Both the position numbers and the translations under genes were made by a program. The notes beneath the pieces were generated by a model, which saw only the letters and a list, made by a program, of their open reading frames with translations, did not search any database and was not told the DNA's origin. 64,000 nt of DNA from positions 496,001-560,000 of the forward strand of contig NZ_CP065037.1 of assembly GCF_019924635.1 (NCBI RefSeq), written 5' to 3'. Below are positions 16,479 to 23,970 of the stretch, piece after piece. How positions within the stretch are numbered: the stretch's first letter is position 1; the number at the start of each line of letters is the position of its first letter. Source of the stretch: Leifsonia sp. ZF2019 (lineage in GTDB: Bacteria; Actinomycetota; Actinomycetes; Actinomycetales; Microbacteriaceae).

Positions 16479-18197
16479 CTACTTGAGTCGGCGGATCACC
16501 GCCTTGCGTTTCGCCTTCGGCTTGGTGCCGAGCCGGCGCGCATCGGCGCAGGCCTTCCACGACAGGACCGCCGCCATTGCCACGTCGAACTTGAGCTCCT
16601 GGTGGCCTTCCTGCTTCGCCATTACGAGCAGCGGCTTGCCCTCGTCGTCTTTCACGCGAAGCTCCTTCACGCCAGCGTTGCCGAGGTGTCGGAGGAAGTC
16701 GTCGTGTGGGTCGAAGTCGCCGTCGGGGTTCTCGATGCCGCCGATACGGACGCTCTTGATGTCGATCGCCTCGACATACTCGCGGAGCGTGTACGCCATC
16801 CGGACATACTTGTTCGTCCAGAACTCCTCGACCTGATCCGGCCATTTCGCTGACCAGGAGCCCATGGTTTCGGTCCAGTGAGGTGGGTCACCGTACAGCT
16901 TCCACACCTCGTAGAACGACATGGCGTGCTCGAGCGTCTGCGTGACCTCATCCTCGGGAACTTCCCACCCCTGGGCTTCGTCAGCGTCCTCCGGTCGCTC
17001 CCACAGGCCCAGAAGTTCCTGAACACCGGTCGCGATGTCGGTCGCGACTAATGCAGTCGCGTCCCGGAAGCGGGCGCCGTCGAAGCCGAGCGTGATGAAC
17101 GCGCCCTTCGGGATCGTCTTCCCCGGGTCGGCGAGGCTCGCGATGATCTTCTGAATGTCGAAGAACTGCGACCCAGACTTTCGCCACCGGTTCAGCCACA
17201 CGCGCTCGAGGTACGCTTTGTCGGCCTTCGGACGGTCCCACTGCTTCGCGATCGACTCGAACTGGCCCGGACCGTACTCACCAACGGGCCCTGTCGCGTC
17301 GGCGATCGCCGCCACACGGTTCTGCAGCGCCTCAGCCGGTGTAATGGCCGGGGAACCCTTCGCCGCAGGACGTGCTTCGAGCTCGTTGTGCTCGTCACCA
17401 GCCCACCGGGCGAAGAAGAACAGTGCCGGGTCGTCGATCTCGCCCCGGTTGATCATCTCCGCCTCTGCGCGAACATCCTCCTGGATGCTGCCCTGACCTG
17501 GCTTCCCAGCCGTTGACGTGTACAACGCCCACGGGTCCTCGAGCGGCCTCTTCGTGAGGTTCGCGCTCATCGTCTCGTGAGCGTTCTTCGCCGACGGCAG
17601 ATACAGGCGGTGCGGCTCGTCAAAGTGCTGAAACGTCGTCAGCGCGCCATCACGCGAGCCGGGAGAGTTCGACACCGGGACGACGCGACCGTCAGCAATC
17701 CCGCGCGTGTTGATCCGGAGAATCCGCTCGAGCGACGAGTCAAATAGATCAGCGTCGGCGCCCTCCTCGATCACGTACTTCAGCACGCCATACGCGAGCT
17801 CTGAGACCTGCTCCTCCGTCACAGCCATCATCGGGATGTACGGGAACGCCACCGGCTTACCGACAGGGTTGCCGAACGCATCGAACCCGTCACCACGGAC
17901 CGGTGCGTCCGGATGCAGCTCGCAGAACGCGATCCACGCCGCGAACTCCGTCTTCGCCATTCCCTTGCGCCACTCGATCGCGCCGCGCTGGAAGCGTCGA
18001 CGCCCGGCGAGCCGGTGGCCTTTCGGGTACACCTCGTACAGGCGGTAAAGGGCTGCGCGTTTCTCCGCATCGAGGTGCGCTGGCTGACCAGCGAGCGATC
18101 CCGGCCCGAACACGCATCGGTCCTCGATGAAGTCCGCAAGGGCAGGCCCGAGAGTTGGGTACTGAAGATCGAGCGGCGGGACGATCAACGTCGCCAT
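16479..18197 (-). CDS. terL: Terminase large subunit
   Basis: A 572-residue packaging motor. The ATPase domain has a deviant Walker A (RKGMAKTE, 78-84) and Walker B ending FDE (Asp193-Glu194). The C-terminal nuclease starts near ITLGFDGARFRDATALV (about 375-390, RNase H-like DxD region). It follows the small subunit and precedes the portal. The type, together with the nearby HNH gene, suggests cos packaging. Confidence 0.9.
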   Translation of the reverse strand: MATLIVPPLDLQYPTLGPALADFIEDRCVFGPGSLAGQPAHLDAEKRAALYRLYEVYPKGHRLAGRRRFQRGAIEWRKGMAKTEFAAWIAFCELHPDAPVRGDGFDAFGNPVGKPVAFPYIPMMAVTEEQVSELAYGVLKYVIEEGADADLFDSSLERILRINTRGIADGRVVPVSNSPGSRDGALTTFQHFDEPHRLYLPSAKNAHETMSANLTKRPLEDPWALYTSTAGKPGQGSIQEDVRAEAEMINRGEIDDPALFFFARWAGDEHNELEARPAAKGSPAITPAEALQNRVAAIADATGPVGEYGPGQFESIAKQWDRPKADKAYLERVWLNRWRKSGSQFFDIQKIIASLADPGKTIPKGAFITLGFDGARFRDATALVATDIATGVQELLGLWERPEDADEAQGWEVPEDEVTQTLEHAMSFYEVWKLYGDPPHWTETMGSWSAKWPDQVEEFWTNKYVRMAYTLREYVEAIDIKSVRIGGIENPDGDFDPHDDFLRHLGNAGVKELRVKDDEGKPLLVMAKQEGHQELKFDVAMAAVLSWKACADARRLGTKPKAKRKAVIRRLK

Positions 18198-18207
18198 CGC
18201 CCGGCCC

Positions 18208-18696
18208 TCAGCTCACGAGAACGAGACGAGGGTCTTCATCCGGCTTCGGCTGCTCATTGGCCTGCGCGGCGTTCCGCCGGCTCTGACCGCGGTCCTTGGC
18301 TTCCTCGGTCGTCTCGATCGTCCACTCCAGACGGCGTCGGTCGTACGGGGTCAGACCGAAAGCGACCCGCTGCAACCGAATCTCTGAAGCCAGCTTCGTC
18401 GAGGGCTCACGCCAGAAGTCATCCACCAGCACCGCGAGCAGGAATAACGCGTGACGGTCCGACGAGTGATACTCCGCCGCCATCGGCGACGCCCACATGT
18501 CCGCCCACCACTGCAGTGTCTCCTCGTGCCAGTCGATGTCGACATGCCGCTCGTTGCCCTCAGCGTCAACCTCCACACGTGACGGACGCTTTGGCAGATC
18601 CGGGACGATTGCCACATGACCGGAAGTCAAAGTCGAGGCTGTCGACGCACGATTCGCGCGTGCTCGAGTCGATGAGTGCTTCTTCGGTGCAGGCAT
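18208..18696 (-). CDS. terS: Terminase small subunit
   Basis: A 162-residue basic/helical protein directly upstream of terL. It starts MPAPKKHSSTRARANRAS and has helices (HEETLQWWADMWASPMAAEY, then RLQRVAFGLTPYDRRRLEW) seen in actinophage small terminases. ATG 18696 is chosen because GGGAGG, part of the repeat at 18708-18718, lies six bases upstream. Confidence 0.8.
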   Translation of the reverse strand: MPAPKKHSSTRARANRASTASTLTSGHVAIVPDLPKRPSRVEVDAEGNERHVDIDWHEETLQWWADMWASPMAAEYHSSDRHALFLLAVLVDDFWREPSTKLASEIRLQRVAFGLTPYDRRRLEWTIETTEEAKDRGQSRRNAAQANEQPKPDEDPRLVLVS

Positions 18697-18707
18697 ATCG
18701 GGACCTC

Positions 18708-18736
18708 CCATGTCGGGAAACGGAGCCCATGTCGGG
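18708..18736 (-). repeat. Paired start-associated repeat before terS
   Basis: Two copies of CCCGACATGGG on the leftward strand (18726-18736 and 18708-18718), 18 bases apart. The downstream copy extends to GGGAGG and forms the terS ribosome site; the terS start itself sits in a degenerate third copy (CCCGATATG). The block lies in the 84-bp divergent region shared with the rightward Prim-Pol gene. Confidence 0.75.
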
Positions 18737-18768
18737 CAGGAAACCGCAGAAATCCGCGGCAAAAAACG

Positions 18769-18774
18769 TTACAA
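18769..18774 (+). promoter_or_regulatory. Probable -10 of a leaderless promoter
   Basis: TACAAT lies just before the ATG at 18781 and no Shine-Dalgarno sequence is present, so transcription would start at or next to the start codon. The -35 region is poor. Leaderless genes are common in actinobacteria. Exact base placement is by eye and may be off by one or two bases. Confidence 0.5.
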
Positions 18775-18780
18775 TTGACC

Positions 18781-19308
18781 ATGCGCAAGTGCGAATGGTG
18801 CGGAACGGCGATCGTCTACAAGAACGCCCAAGCCGTCTACTGCTCAAGCCGATGCCGCGTCTACGCCCACCGAGCTCGCAACAACCCCTTCGCAGCCCTC
18901 CGCAACGAGAAGCGATGGGTCCTCTGGGACTCGAATAAGCGACCGATCATGCCATCCGGCGCGCCAGCCAGTTCGACCGACCCCTCAACATGGTCGATGG
19001 GGTACGCGGTCAACGGGCACCACAACATCGGCTTCGTCCTCGGCGATGGCTTCGCCTGCATTGACCTCGACCACTGCCTCGATGGCGGACGACCGAATGA
19101 CGCCGCCTCCGAGTTCCTCAAGAGCTACCCGAAGCACTACATCGAGATATCACCATCCGGCGACGGCCTCCACATCTGGGGAACCGCCGACGAGGGACCA
19201 GGAACCCGACGCATCGAGAACGGGCTCTCCGTCGAGCGCTACACCACCGGCCGGTACATCACCGTCACCGGCCGCGTCTTCCAGCCCGGCAACCTCCTGC
19301 CGCTGTAA
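18781..19308 (+). CDS. Stand-alone Prim-Pol-like domain with zinc ribbon
   Basis: A 175-residue gene read against the terminase operon. Residues 4-25 form a zinc knuckle (CEWC and CSSRC). The rest resembles the N-terminal domain of bifunctional primase-polymerases: CIDLDHCLDGG supplies Asp95 and Asp97, SPSGDGLHIWG supplies the S-x-H motif (His131), and VERYTTGRYITVTG (152-164) matches the third motif. The helicase half usually fused to it is absent. It could prime phage replication or act during lysogeny. Its distance from the replication genes and separate promoter are unusual. Confidence 0.75.
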   Translation: MRKCEWCGTAIVYKNAQAVYCSSRCRVYAHRARNNPFAALRNEKRWVLWDSNKRPIMPSGAPASSTDPSTWSMGYAVNGHHNIGFVLGDGFACIDLDHCLDGGRPNDAASEFLKSYPKHYIEISPSGDGLHIWGTADEGPGTRRIENGLSVERYTTGRYITVTGRVFQPGNLLPL

Positions 19309-19457
19309 CGCTTTTCTCGCTCAGCGCCAATTTGCCGCATCGACCATTCAGCAAGGTTCCAGATTGTCGAGAAGGCACCAATCGGCGTTCTCCGCTTATC
19401 CTCGCCGCCCTGGGCCTGAAAACTGGGGGAACCGTAGCCAGCAGAATCTGCAGCAAC
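19309..19457. other. Convergent non-coding gap, possible cos region
   Basis: This 149-bp gap between the Prim-Pol-like and HNH genes holds no convincing gene. Because HNH-terminase phages usually carry cos next to these genes, the G-rich ends of this gap (near 19,420-19,435 and 19,475-19,495) or the G-runs near 19,861-19,915 are candidates. There is no direct proof. Confidence 0.3.
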
Positions 19458-19880
19458 TCATCGCCCGCCAAGCGGCCCCCAGGGGTGGGGGGTGATGGCC
19501 TGGGTGCTTGTCGCCGTGTTTTGTTTGCGTGGTTCGCCTTTGAAGGCACGTACGCGGCCGCGTCGTGATTCTTCGCGCGTCTTGGCTGCATGGCAGGTGC
19601 TGCATGCCCCCTGGCCGTTGCTCAGGGTGTACGTGCCGCCTTCAGCGACAGGGATGATGTGGTCTGCTTCGGTTGCTGTGCCTGTGCACTTCGGTCCGTG
19701 AATCTCGCATCGTCGGCCGCAGCGTTCGAGTACGGCACGTCTCCACTCGGTGTGGAGTGGGGTGCTGGTTCGGTCTCTGCCGTATCCCCAGTTGATGGGC
19801 ATGTGTTCGTCGCAGTACCTGGTGCTGGTGATGCGGTTCTCGCAGCCTGGCTTTGGACACTTGCGGGGGGCCCGGGGCAT
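19458..19880 (-). CDS. HNH endonuclease next to terminase
   Basis: A 140-residue protein with paired cysteines (CPKPGCENR, then CGRRCEIHGPKC) and an HNH core ADHIIPVAEGGTYTLSNGQGAC with final His in CSTCHAAKT. In HK97-like phages such a protein is needed with terminase for cos cleavage. Its position right before terS supports that role. Confidence 0.85.
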   Translation of the reverse strand: MPRAPRKCPKPGCENRITSTRYCDEHMPINWGYGRDRTSTPLHTEWRRAVLERCGRRCEIHGPKCTGTATEADHIIPVAEGGTYTLSNGQGACSTCHAAKTREESRRGRVRAFKGEPRKQNTATSTQAITPHPWGPLGGR

Positions 19881-19899
19881 CTTTGCTACCCCCTGGTGT

Positions 19900-19998
19900 T
19901 TAGTCGTACCCCCGGGTGTCTTCGTCGCAGCAGAGGGCTGCAGCGAGTGGGGAGGGGTACTCTGCGCCGCATTGGTCGCAAGCGGTCATGCTGTTCAT
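19900..19998 (-). CDS. 32-aa Cys-rich miniprotein
   Basis: A small ORF (MNSMTACDQCGAEYPSPLAA...CCDEDTRGYD) whose ATG overlaps the preceding stop. CDQC and CC could bind zinc. Such short zinc knuckles are frequent near phage HNH genes. Function unknown. Confidence 0.5.
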   Translation of the reverse strand: MNSMTACDQCGAEYPSPLAAALCCDEDTRGYD

Positions 19999-20156
19999 TC
20001 GGGTGGGCTTTTGAAGATGACGTGGTCAGGATCGAAGGTGAGCCGCTGAGTTGGCTTGGTGATGCTGCGGATGATGGCCACCAGGAGTGATACGCCGAGT
20101 GCTGAGACGATGAGGATGAGCCAGCCTGCGCTGACCCATCCGAGGATCTCCCACAT
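19995..20156 (-). CDS. 53-aa small membrane protein
   Basis: The ORF starts MWEILGWVSAGWLILIVSALG, one transmembrane helix, followed by a basic and polar tail. Its start overlaps the previous stop (TGATG) and its stop overlaps the next start, which supports it being translated. Function unknown. Confidence 0.6.
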   Translation of the reverse strand: MWEILGWVSAGWLILIVSALGVSLLVAIIRSITKPTQRLTFDPDHVIFKSPPE

Positions 20157-20404
20157 CATGATGCTTCCCCTGCCGTGGAGTTGATGCTGTGGTCTACAGT
20201 GACGCGCTCGTCCGGGATCGTGATTGTGATTGCCGGTACTCCCCGATCGGTGACTTCGATTCGCACGCCATCCTCCGTGACGTGCCAGGGGAATTCTTCA
20301 CCGTCGATGGTGAGAGCGAAGATCGGGATCGGAATTGCGTTGTTCAGGACCGTACCGCTGGCCAAGTGAGCCTTGACGTCTATGTGTCCTGCGAGCTCTG
20401 GCAT
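20156..20404 (-). CDS. 82-aa beta-rich phage protein
   Basis: A small protein with alternating strands (VLNNAIPIPIFALTIDGEEFPW, VRIEVTDRGVPAITITIPDE). It is the last gene upstream of a divergent gap facing a rightward gene at 20452. It resembles no family I can name; similar short proteins occur in actinophage early regions. Confidence 0.6.
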   Translation of the reverse strand: MPELAGHIDVKAHLASGTVLNNAIPIPIFALTIDGEEFPWHVTEDGVRIEVTDRGVPAITITIPDERVTVDHSINSTAGEAS

Positions 20405-20451
20405 CAGGCCTCCGGTCGTAGACTGTGGCCCACCAGATGAGGGGAACCAGT

Positions 20452-20643
20452 GTGGCTGAGAAGTTCGAGACGATGACGTTGAAGTTGAAGACGACGCGTG
20501 GGTCGGGTCGCGACAAGAAGAAGGGCGACAAGAAGCTTGAGGCTTTGATCGCTGAGGGTTGGGAGATCGTGTCTGAGCGGCGTAAGGGTGCGCTCGAGTG
20601 GGGCAACAAGGACACGTACATCCCGCGCCGGGCGAAGGGCTAA
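20452..20643 (+). CDS. 63-aa basic protein on the opposite strand
   Basis: Starts at GTG 20452 behind GAGGGGA. The sequence is basic in the middle (GSGRDKKKGDKKLEAL), then AEGWEIVSERRKGALEWG, a pattern close to small DUF4177-like domains (a tentative likeness). It is divergent from the gene at 20156-20404 and overlaps by three bases the stop of the 46-aa gene at 20640. As one of few rightward genes it may be expressed in the prophage. Confidence 0.6.
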   Translation: MAEKFETMTLKLKTTRGSGRDKKKGDKKLEALIAEGWEIVSERRKGALEWGNKDTYIPRRAKG

Positions 20644-20780
20644 TCGATCGAGTGATAGGCGACTATGTCGCCATCAAAGCGCAACAGGATGACTAATTCT
20701 CCCGCGGCCGTGATCCCCAGCTCGACAGGCTGTTCAGCCGCGGATGCATCGGTGAATGGGTCAAAGATGATGCCGCTCAT
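20640..20780 (-). CDS. 46-aa acidic phage protein
   Basis: MSGIIFDPFTDASAAEQPVE... ending GDIVAYHSID. Its ATG overlaps the stop of the next upstream gene (ATGA), which argues it is real. Function unknown. Confidence 0.55.
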   Translation of the reverse strand: MSGIIFDPFTDASAAEQPVELGITAAGELVILLRFDGDIVAYHSID

Positions 20781-21031
20781 AGATCGGCCAAGTTCTTGCG
20801 AATCTCGGCGGCGATCGAAGCGATATCTGCCCCTTCATACACATGGTTTCGCTGATCAGGTCGGATGCCTTCACGGACAAAGTCATCGACACACTTCTCG
20901 ATAGCGAGCATGCGTTCGGCGACTTGCTGTGCGCCTACATGTCCGCGTGCGTGGAGTTCGTATTGCCAGCGTGCTTCGGCGTGGATGATGTCTCTCACGT
21001 GGGTGAGGGCGGCGCGGGTTTCATCCTGCAT
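20777..21031 (-). CDS. 84-aa helical phage protein
   Basis: A charged, entirely helical protein (RAALTHVRDIIHAEARWQYE and MLAIEKCVDDFVREGIRPDQ). It is embedded in the early operon with ATGA junctions on both sides. No function recognised. Confidence 0.65.
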   Translation of the reverse strand: MQDETRAALTHVRDIIHAEARWQYELHARGHVGAQQVAERMLAIEKCVDDFVREGIRPDQRNHVYEGADIASIAAEIRKNLADL

Positions 21032-21197
21032 GTTCGGCGCCGCATCCTTGGCAGATCAGGGGCATCTTGTACCCGAAGACGTGGCCTTCACGGTCGATGA
21101 CGACGGTGGCGTTGAACCATGCTGACCCGCAGCGGCAGAGGAGGCCGTCATAGCCTGCTTCCCCAGGGTTGGGGAAGCTGATCAGGGTGCCCATCAT
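21021..21197 (-). CDS. 58-aa zinc-ribbon protein
   Basis: The chosen ATG (21197) overlaps the end of the 37-aa membrane gene and has GTGGGG nearby. The protein carries CRCGSAW and CQGCGAEH, a typical zinc ribbon of two CxC/CxxC pairs separated by about 30 residues. Upstream in-frame sequence to 21323 is low-complexity and covers another gene. Probably a nucleic-acid-binding miniprotein. Confidence 0.6.
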   Translation of the reverse strand: MMGTLISFPNPGEAGYDGLLCRCGSAWFNATVVIDREGHVFGYKMPLICQGCGAEHAG

Positions 21198-21307
21198 TTG
21201 CCCCACAGTCCCGGGGTGAGGATGATGTCGAGCGCCAGGAGTGGATACAGGCCGAAGACTGCTATCCGATAGCGGCGCAGTTGTGGCTGTACCTTCTTGT
21301 CGTCCAT
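21194..21307 (-). CDS. 37-aa small membrane protein
   Basis: MDDKKVQPQLRRYRIAVFGL followed by a hydrophobic stretch and TPGLWGK. It has a positively charged N-terminus and one transmembrane helix. Start and stop overlap its neighbours (TGATG at both ends). Function unknown. Confidence 0.5.
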   Translation of the reverse strand: MDDKKVQPQLRRYRIAVFGLYPLLALDIILTPGLWGK

Positions 21308-21516
21308 CATTCCGCCGTCTCAAGGATCGTGAGGGACCATCCGAGGCGGTTCACCATGACGTCGACGTTGTACCCATCGCACAGGTCGGGGTTCATGACC
21401 AGCATGGGTTCGCTCGTGAAGCCGAACTGGGTGACTCGTTCGTAGCGACCCATGATGTGGGCTTCGCCGCGAGAGAGCATGATGAGGTCGCCCTCGGTGC
21501 AAGTCAGGGCTTCCAT
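21307..21516 (-). CDS. 69-aa phage protein
   Basis: MEALTCTEGDLIMLSRGEAH... ending WSLTILETAE. It looks like a small beta barrel or two-sheet domain with no cysteine cluster. Its start overlaps the previous stop (TGATG). Unknown function. Confidence 0.6.
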   Translation of the reverse strand: MEALTCTEGDLIMLSRGEAHIMGRYERVTQFGFTSEPMLVMNPDLCDGYNVDVMVNRLGWSLTILETAE

Positions 21517-21905
21517 CAGTGTTCGCCCGTGGTGAGGTGGATGATCGTGCCGTCTTTGGACACGATCGGGTCGCACCAGCATTCAGGGTCGTTGACCTTG
21601 TGCTCGATGTATTCGATGCCGGCCTGGATTCCGGTCTTCGGGATGGGTCCGGCGTCACGTCGGGCCTTGTCCATTGCTTCTTGAACCTGGCCGACGTTAG
21701 CGACGAGCTTGACTCGGATGGTCCTGTCTGCGGGGAGGGGCTTGCGGGCAACCGACACAACGTTGTGCAGGTTGAGGTCGAGCACAACCTTGTTCTTGTC
21801 GTCCTTGAACGTTGCCCAACCGTCTTCGCGCTGGAAGTACTCCGCCTCGATGTCAAAGGTGTGCTTCTCGGTACCGTCGCTGGTGGTGATCTCCCAAAGC
21901 TGCAT
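21516..21905 (-). CDS. 129-aa phage protein
   Basis: Starts MQLWEITTSDGTEKHTFDIE, preceded by GGGAG. The N-terminal half is beta-rich (WATFKDDKNKVVLDLNLHNV), the middle helical, and the C-terminus has CWCDPIVSKDGTIIHL. An alternative start at 21947 would add a His/Asn-rich tail read from a repetitive stretch, which I reject. Function unknown. Confidence 0.65.
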   Translation of the reverse strand: MQLWEITTSDGTEKHTFDIEAEYFQREDGWATFKDDKNKVVLDLNLHNVVSVARKPLPADRTIRVKLVANVGQVQEAMDKARRDAGPIPKTGIQAGIEYIEHKVNDPECWCDPIVSKDGTIIHLTTGEH

Positions 21906-21976
21906 GATGGTGCTCCCGTTGTGGTTGTGGTGATTGTGGTGGTGCACCTGGTGGGGATGACGAACACCCGATGCGC

Positions 21977-22117
21977 TCAGCGCAGGTCGTCATCCCATAC
22001 CAGGGCGGATCCAGCAGTGCTGTGCACGTCCGGATGTTTTGGTTCCGTCCTGGGCCCGACTGTGGTGAACGTTGGGGCTGGTCCGGTCACGCTTGATGCC
22101 GTGCGCACGAACGGCAT
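21977..22117 (-). CDS. 46-aa phage protein
   Basis: MPFVRTASSVTGPAPTFTTV... ending GSALVWDDDLR. It lies alone in a 280-bp gap without strong ribosome site. The acidic ending resembles other actinophage miniproteins. Weak call. Confidence 0.4.
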   Translation of the reverse strand: MPFVRTASSVTGPAPTFTTVGPRTEPKHPDVHSTAGSALVWDDDLR

Positions 22118-22182
22118 GCTTGGTGAGGATGCTCGGCCCTGTTCTGTGTTGGGGGTTGAGTCGGGTCCAGGAACGGAAGTTG

Positions 22183-22395
22183 TTAGGCGAGCTTCGGCGG
22201 GTTCCAGCTGAAGAGTGCCTTCTTACGGGTGCCGATGTTCAGGCCGATGCAGTGTGTGCATTTCTGGCCGCCCTGTCCACAGGATGCGTCCCTGGCGCAG
22301 GATTTGTGGCAGGGTCCGTCGCAGTGGGCGCATGTCCAGGTGTTGGCGCGTCCCTGGGCCATGGCGCCACCGCAGGCGCACATCTGTACTGGCAT
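22183..22395 (-). CDS. 70-aa Cys-rich zinc protein
   Basis: Contains CACGG, CAHCDGPCHKSC, CGQGGQKCTHC: nine cysteines and two histidines arranged as two or more zinc knuckles. It lies downstream of a terminator-like hairpin (22522-22555). Possibly a DNA- or protein-binding adaptor; no family named. Confidence 0.65.
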   Translation of the reverse strand: MPVQMCACGGAMAQGRANTWTCAHCDGPCHKSCARDASCGQGGQKCTHCIGLNIGTRKKALFSWNPPKLA

Positions 22396-22622
22396 GGCGT
22401 TTCCCTTCGGTGGGAAGAGGTGCCGGGTGTGGGTCGACCCCCTGTGGTTGATGTCACACCCGGACGATGGTCAGGTTTGGTTGCCTGATAGAGGGTGGGT
22501 CAGGTTCTATGCCCTGACATGGAGAAAGCCCCGCCGTTTCCGGTCGGGGCTTCTCGCTGTGCTCTTTGTCCGGGAGCATCGACCGGTCGTGCTGGGCTTA
22601 GGGACACTAATGCCTTGCGAGG
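22396..22622. other. Intergenic gap with hairpin
   Basis: About 230 bp between the Cys-rich gene and the GIY-YIG gene. It holds the hairpin listed at 22522-22555 and a stretch likely to carry the promoter of the 22183-22395 gene; no further ORF with a start site was convincing. Confidence 0.4.
22522..22555 (-). terminator. Probable intrinsic terminator
   Basis: A strong stem (GCCCCG with an inner CCG/CGG extension and flanking GAGAA/TTCTC) is followed on the leftward strand by TTTCTCC. It would end the early operon transcript after the GIY-YIG gene. Confidence 0.6.
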
Positions 22623-23240
22623 TCAGGATACCGCAGAATGCACTCCGCGTGCCACATCCAAGTGTTGGCGTGTCTTGAACATGTCGGCGACCTTCTCCTC
22701 TTGCGTTTTCGGGCGTGTGTACTGGTATGACTGCCCGCTCTGATCGCCGAACTGTGCGACGACCTGAGCAATGTGCGCCGACAGGTCTGAACTCTCGGTG
22801 AACCATTCACGGCCACGGGCGAGATCGGGGCTGAATCGTTTGTGCATCTCGCGTTCGAGTTCTATGGTTCCGGGGTGCGCGGCGAGGAGTTGCGCGCTCG
22901 GCGGGTAGTTCCGCATCCGCTTCGCCACGTCGGTGGCATAGCCGATCTTGATCAGGTCGCCCATTCGGATGTAGTACACCCAGCCCGGCTCTCGTTTTGG
23001 TGTCGGCTCCTCGCGCCAGCCGGTGTCCCCGTGCTTCTTCTGGTGCAGGAAGCGCTCCATGGCCGTTACTTCGGGCATCACGTACTTGTAGCGCAGCTCC
23101 GCGTGGATCTGCAGGGCGCAAGTGATGCAGATGAAGTAGTCGCGGACGATCAGCGGCTTGTCGAGGTGATGGATCTCATTCATGCAGATCTTGCAGTACG
23201 GCTTCGGCACCTTGACGCGGTTGCTGCGGCGACTCGTCAT
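22623..23240 (-). CDS. GIY-YIG (T5orf172/MUG113-type) nuclease
   Basis: A 205-residue protein. The N-terminal zinc finger (CKIC about 16-19 and CITC about 39-42) precedes the nuclease domain: GWVYYIRMGDLIKIGYATDV (the GIY-YIG equivalents YYI and IGY), RMRNYPPSAQ and a conserved Glu in ELEREMHKRF, ending GREWF. This is the T5orf172/MUG113 branch. ATG 23240 overlaps the previous stop. It may be a phage nuclease or homing-type enzyme. Confidence 0.8.
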   Translation of the reverse strand: MTSRRSNRVKVPKPYCKICMNEIHHLDKPLIVRDYFICITCALQIHAELRYKYVMPEVTAMERFLHQKKHGDTGWREEPTPKREPGWVYYIRMGDLIKIGYATDVAKRMRNYPPSAQLLAAHPGTIELEREMHKRFSPDLARGREWFTESSDLSAHIAQVVAQFGDQSGQSYQYTRPKTQEEKVADMFKTRQHLDVARGVHSAVS

Positions 23241-23902
23241 TCGGCGATCGACTCCTTCGTCCCGAGCTCGTCGTGGTCGGAGTTGGCGCCGATCGTGAAG
23301 GCGAGCTTCATCATGCTCTCTTTGCCTTCCCAGTGTGCTCCGCACCTCTGACAATCGACGTGGGGGTCGTGGGTGGGTCGTGCCGTCGCGATGAGGGATG
23401 CCTGGCGCTCTTCGTCAGCGGTGTAGAAGTAACGCTCTCCGCACTCGGGGCATGGGGCGGTGATCTCTTTGCGGATGGGCGGGTCGAACATGTTCCAGAT
23501 CTCGTCTGCCCAGCGGACGAATCCGTTGGTGAGCCCGACGTAGACACTCTCGACGACCTGGTTCGTCACCCAGAGCGCTTCGAGTTCGACGTAGACAGCG
23601 CTGAGGAGCGTCTTGAGGTCTGCCTTGTGGTCGAGGTTGAATTCGCGTCCCCACGCTCTCACGATGCTGTCGATGTTCTCGAGCATGGTGAATGCGCGGA
23701 GGTCGATAGGGCTGCGGTCGCTCCCACTACCAGGGCCAGCGGTGGTGCGTCCGAGGCTGGACCGCACGGATTCCTCGAGAAGGTCGAGCAGTGGACCGTG
23801 CTCGACGTGCTTGTACTCTTCGCCTGGTTCGGCCGGCGCGATGACGTCGGTCCAGGTCTGGGTGAGGCGCTCGACTGCGTAGTCGACGGTTGCCTGGGTC
23901 AT
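23237..23902 (-). CDS. 221-aa actinophage protein with zinc ribbon
   Basis: A helical protein ending in a zinc ribbon (CPECGERYFY and CQRCGAHW). Actinophages carry similar proteins of unknown function (DUF7341-like in my memory) in early regions. Its start lies behind GAAGGAGA inside the end of the preceding 23-codon ORF. Confidence 0.7.
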   Translation of the reverse strand: MTQATVDYAVERLTQTWTDVIAPAEPGEEYKHVEHGPLLDLLEESVRSSLGRTTAGPGSGSDRSPIDLRAFTMLENIDSIVRAWGREFNLDHKADLKTLLSAVYVELEALWVTNQVVESVYVGLTNGFVRWADEIWNMFDPPIRKEITAPCPECGERYFYTADEERQASLIATARPTHDPHVDCQRCGAHWEGKESMMKLAFTIGANSDHDELGTKESIAE

Positions 23903-23970
23903 CGGGTCTCCTTCGTGGTGGGTTTGGTGAGTGCTTCGACCGCTGCCAGGAGCGGGTCAGTGTCGGTCAT
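23899..23970 (-). CDS. 23-codon upstream ORF, possible split N-terminus
   Basis: MTDTDPLLAAVEALTKPTTK ETR overlaps the gene before it (TGATG) and the next start (ATGA). The peptide looks like the first 20 residues of full-length actinophage homologues of the following protein, so it may be a detached N-terminus or a leader peptide for coupling. Confidence 0.4.
   Translation of the reverse strand: MTDTDPLLAAVEALTKPTTKETR

Noticed and set aside
16462..16845. N-terminal extension of the portal frame
   Set aside because: Overlaps terL, Arg/Gly-rich and lacks a ribosome site; the GTG at 16461 has GGGAGG.
21906..21947. His/Asn-rich N-terminal extension (MHHHNHHNHNG) of the 129-aa protein
   Set aside because: Encoded by a CAC/AAC repeat upstream of a better ATG with GGGAG; more likely an untranslated leader.
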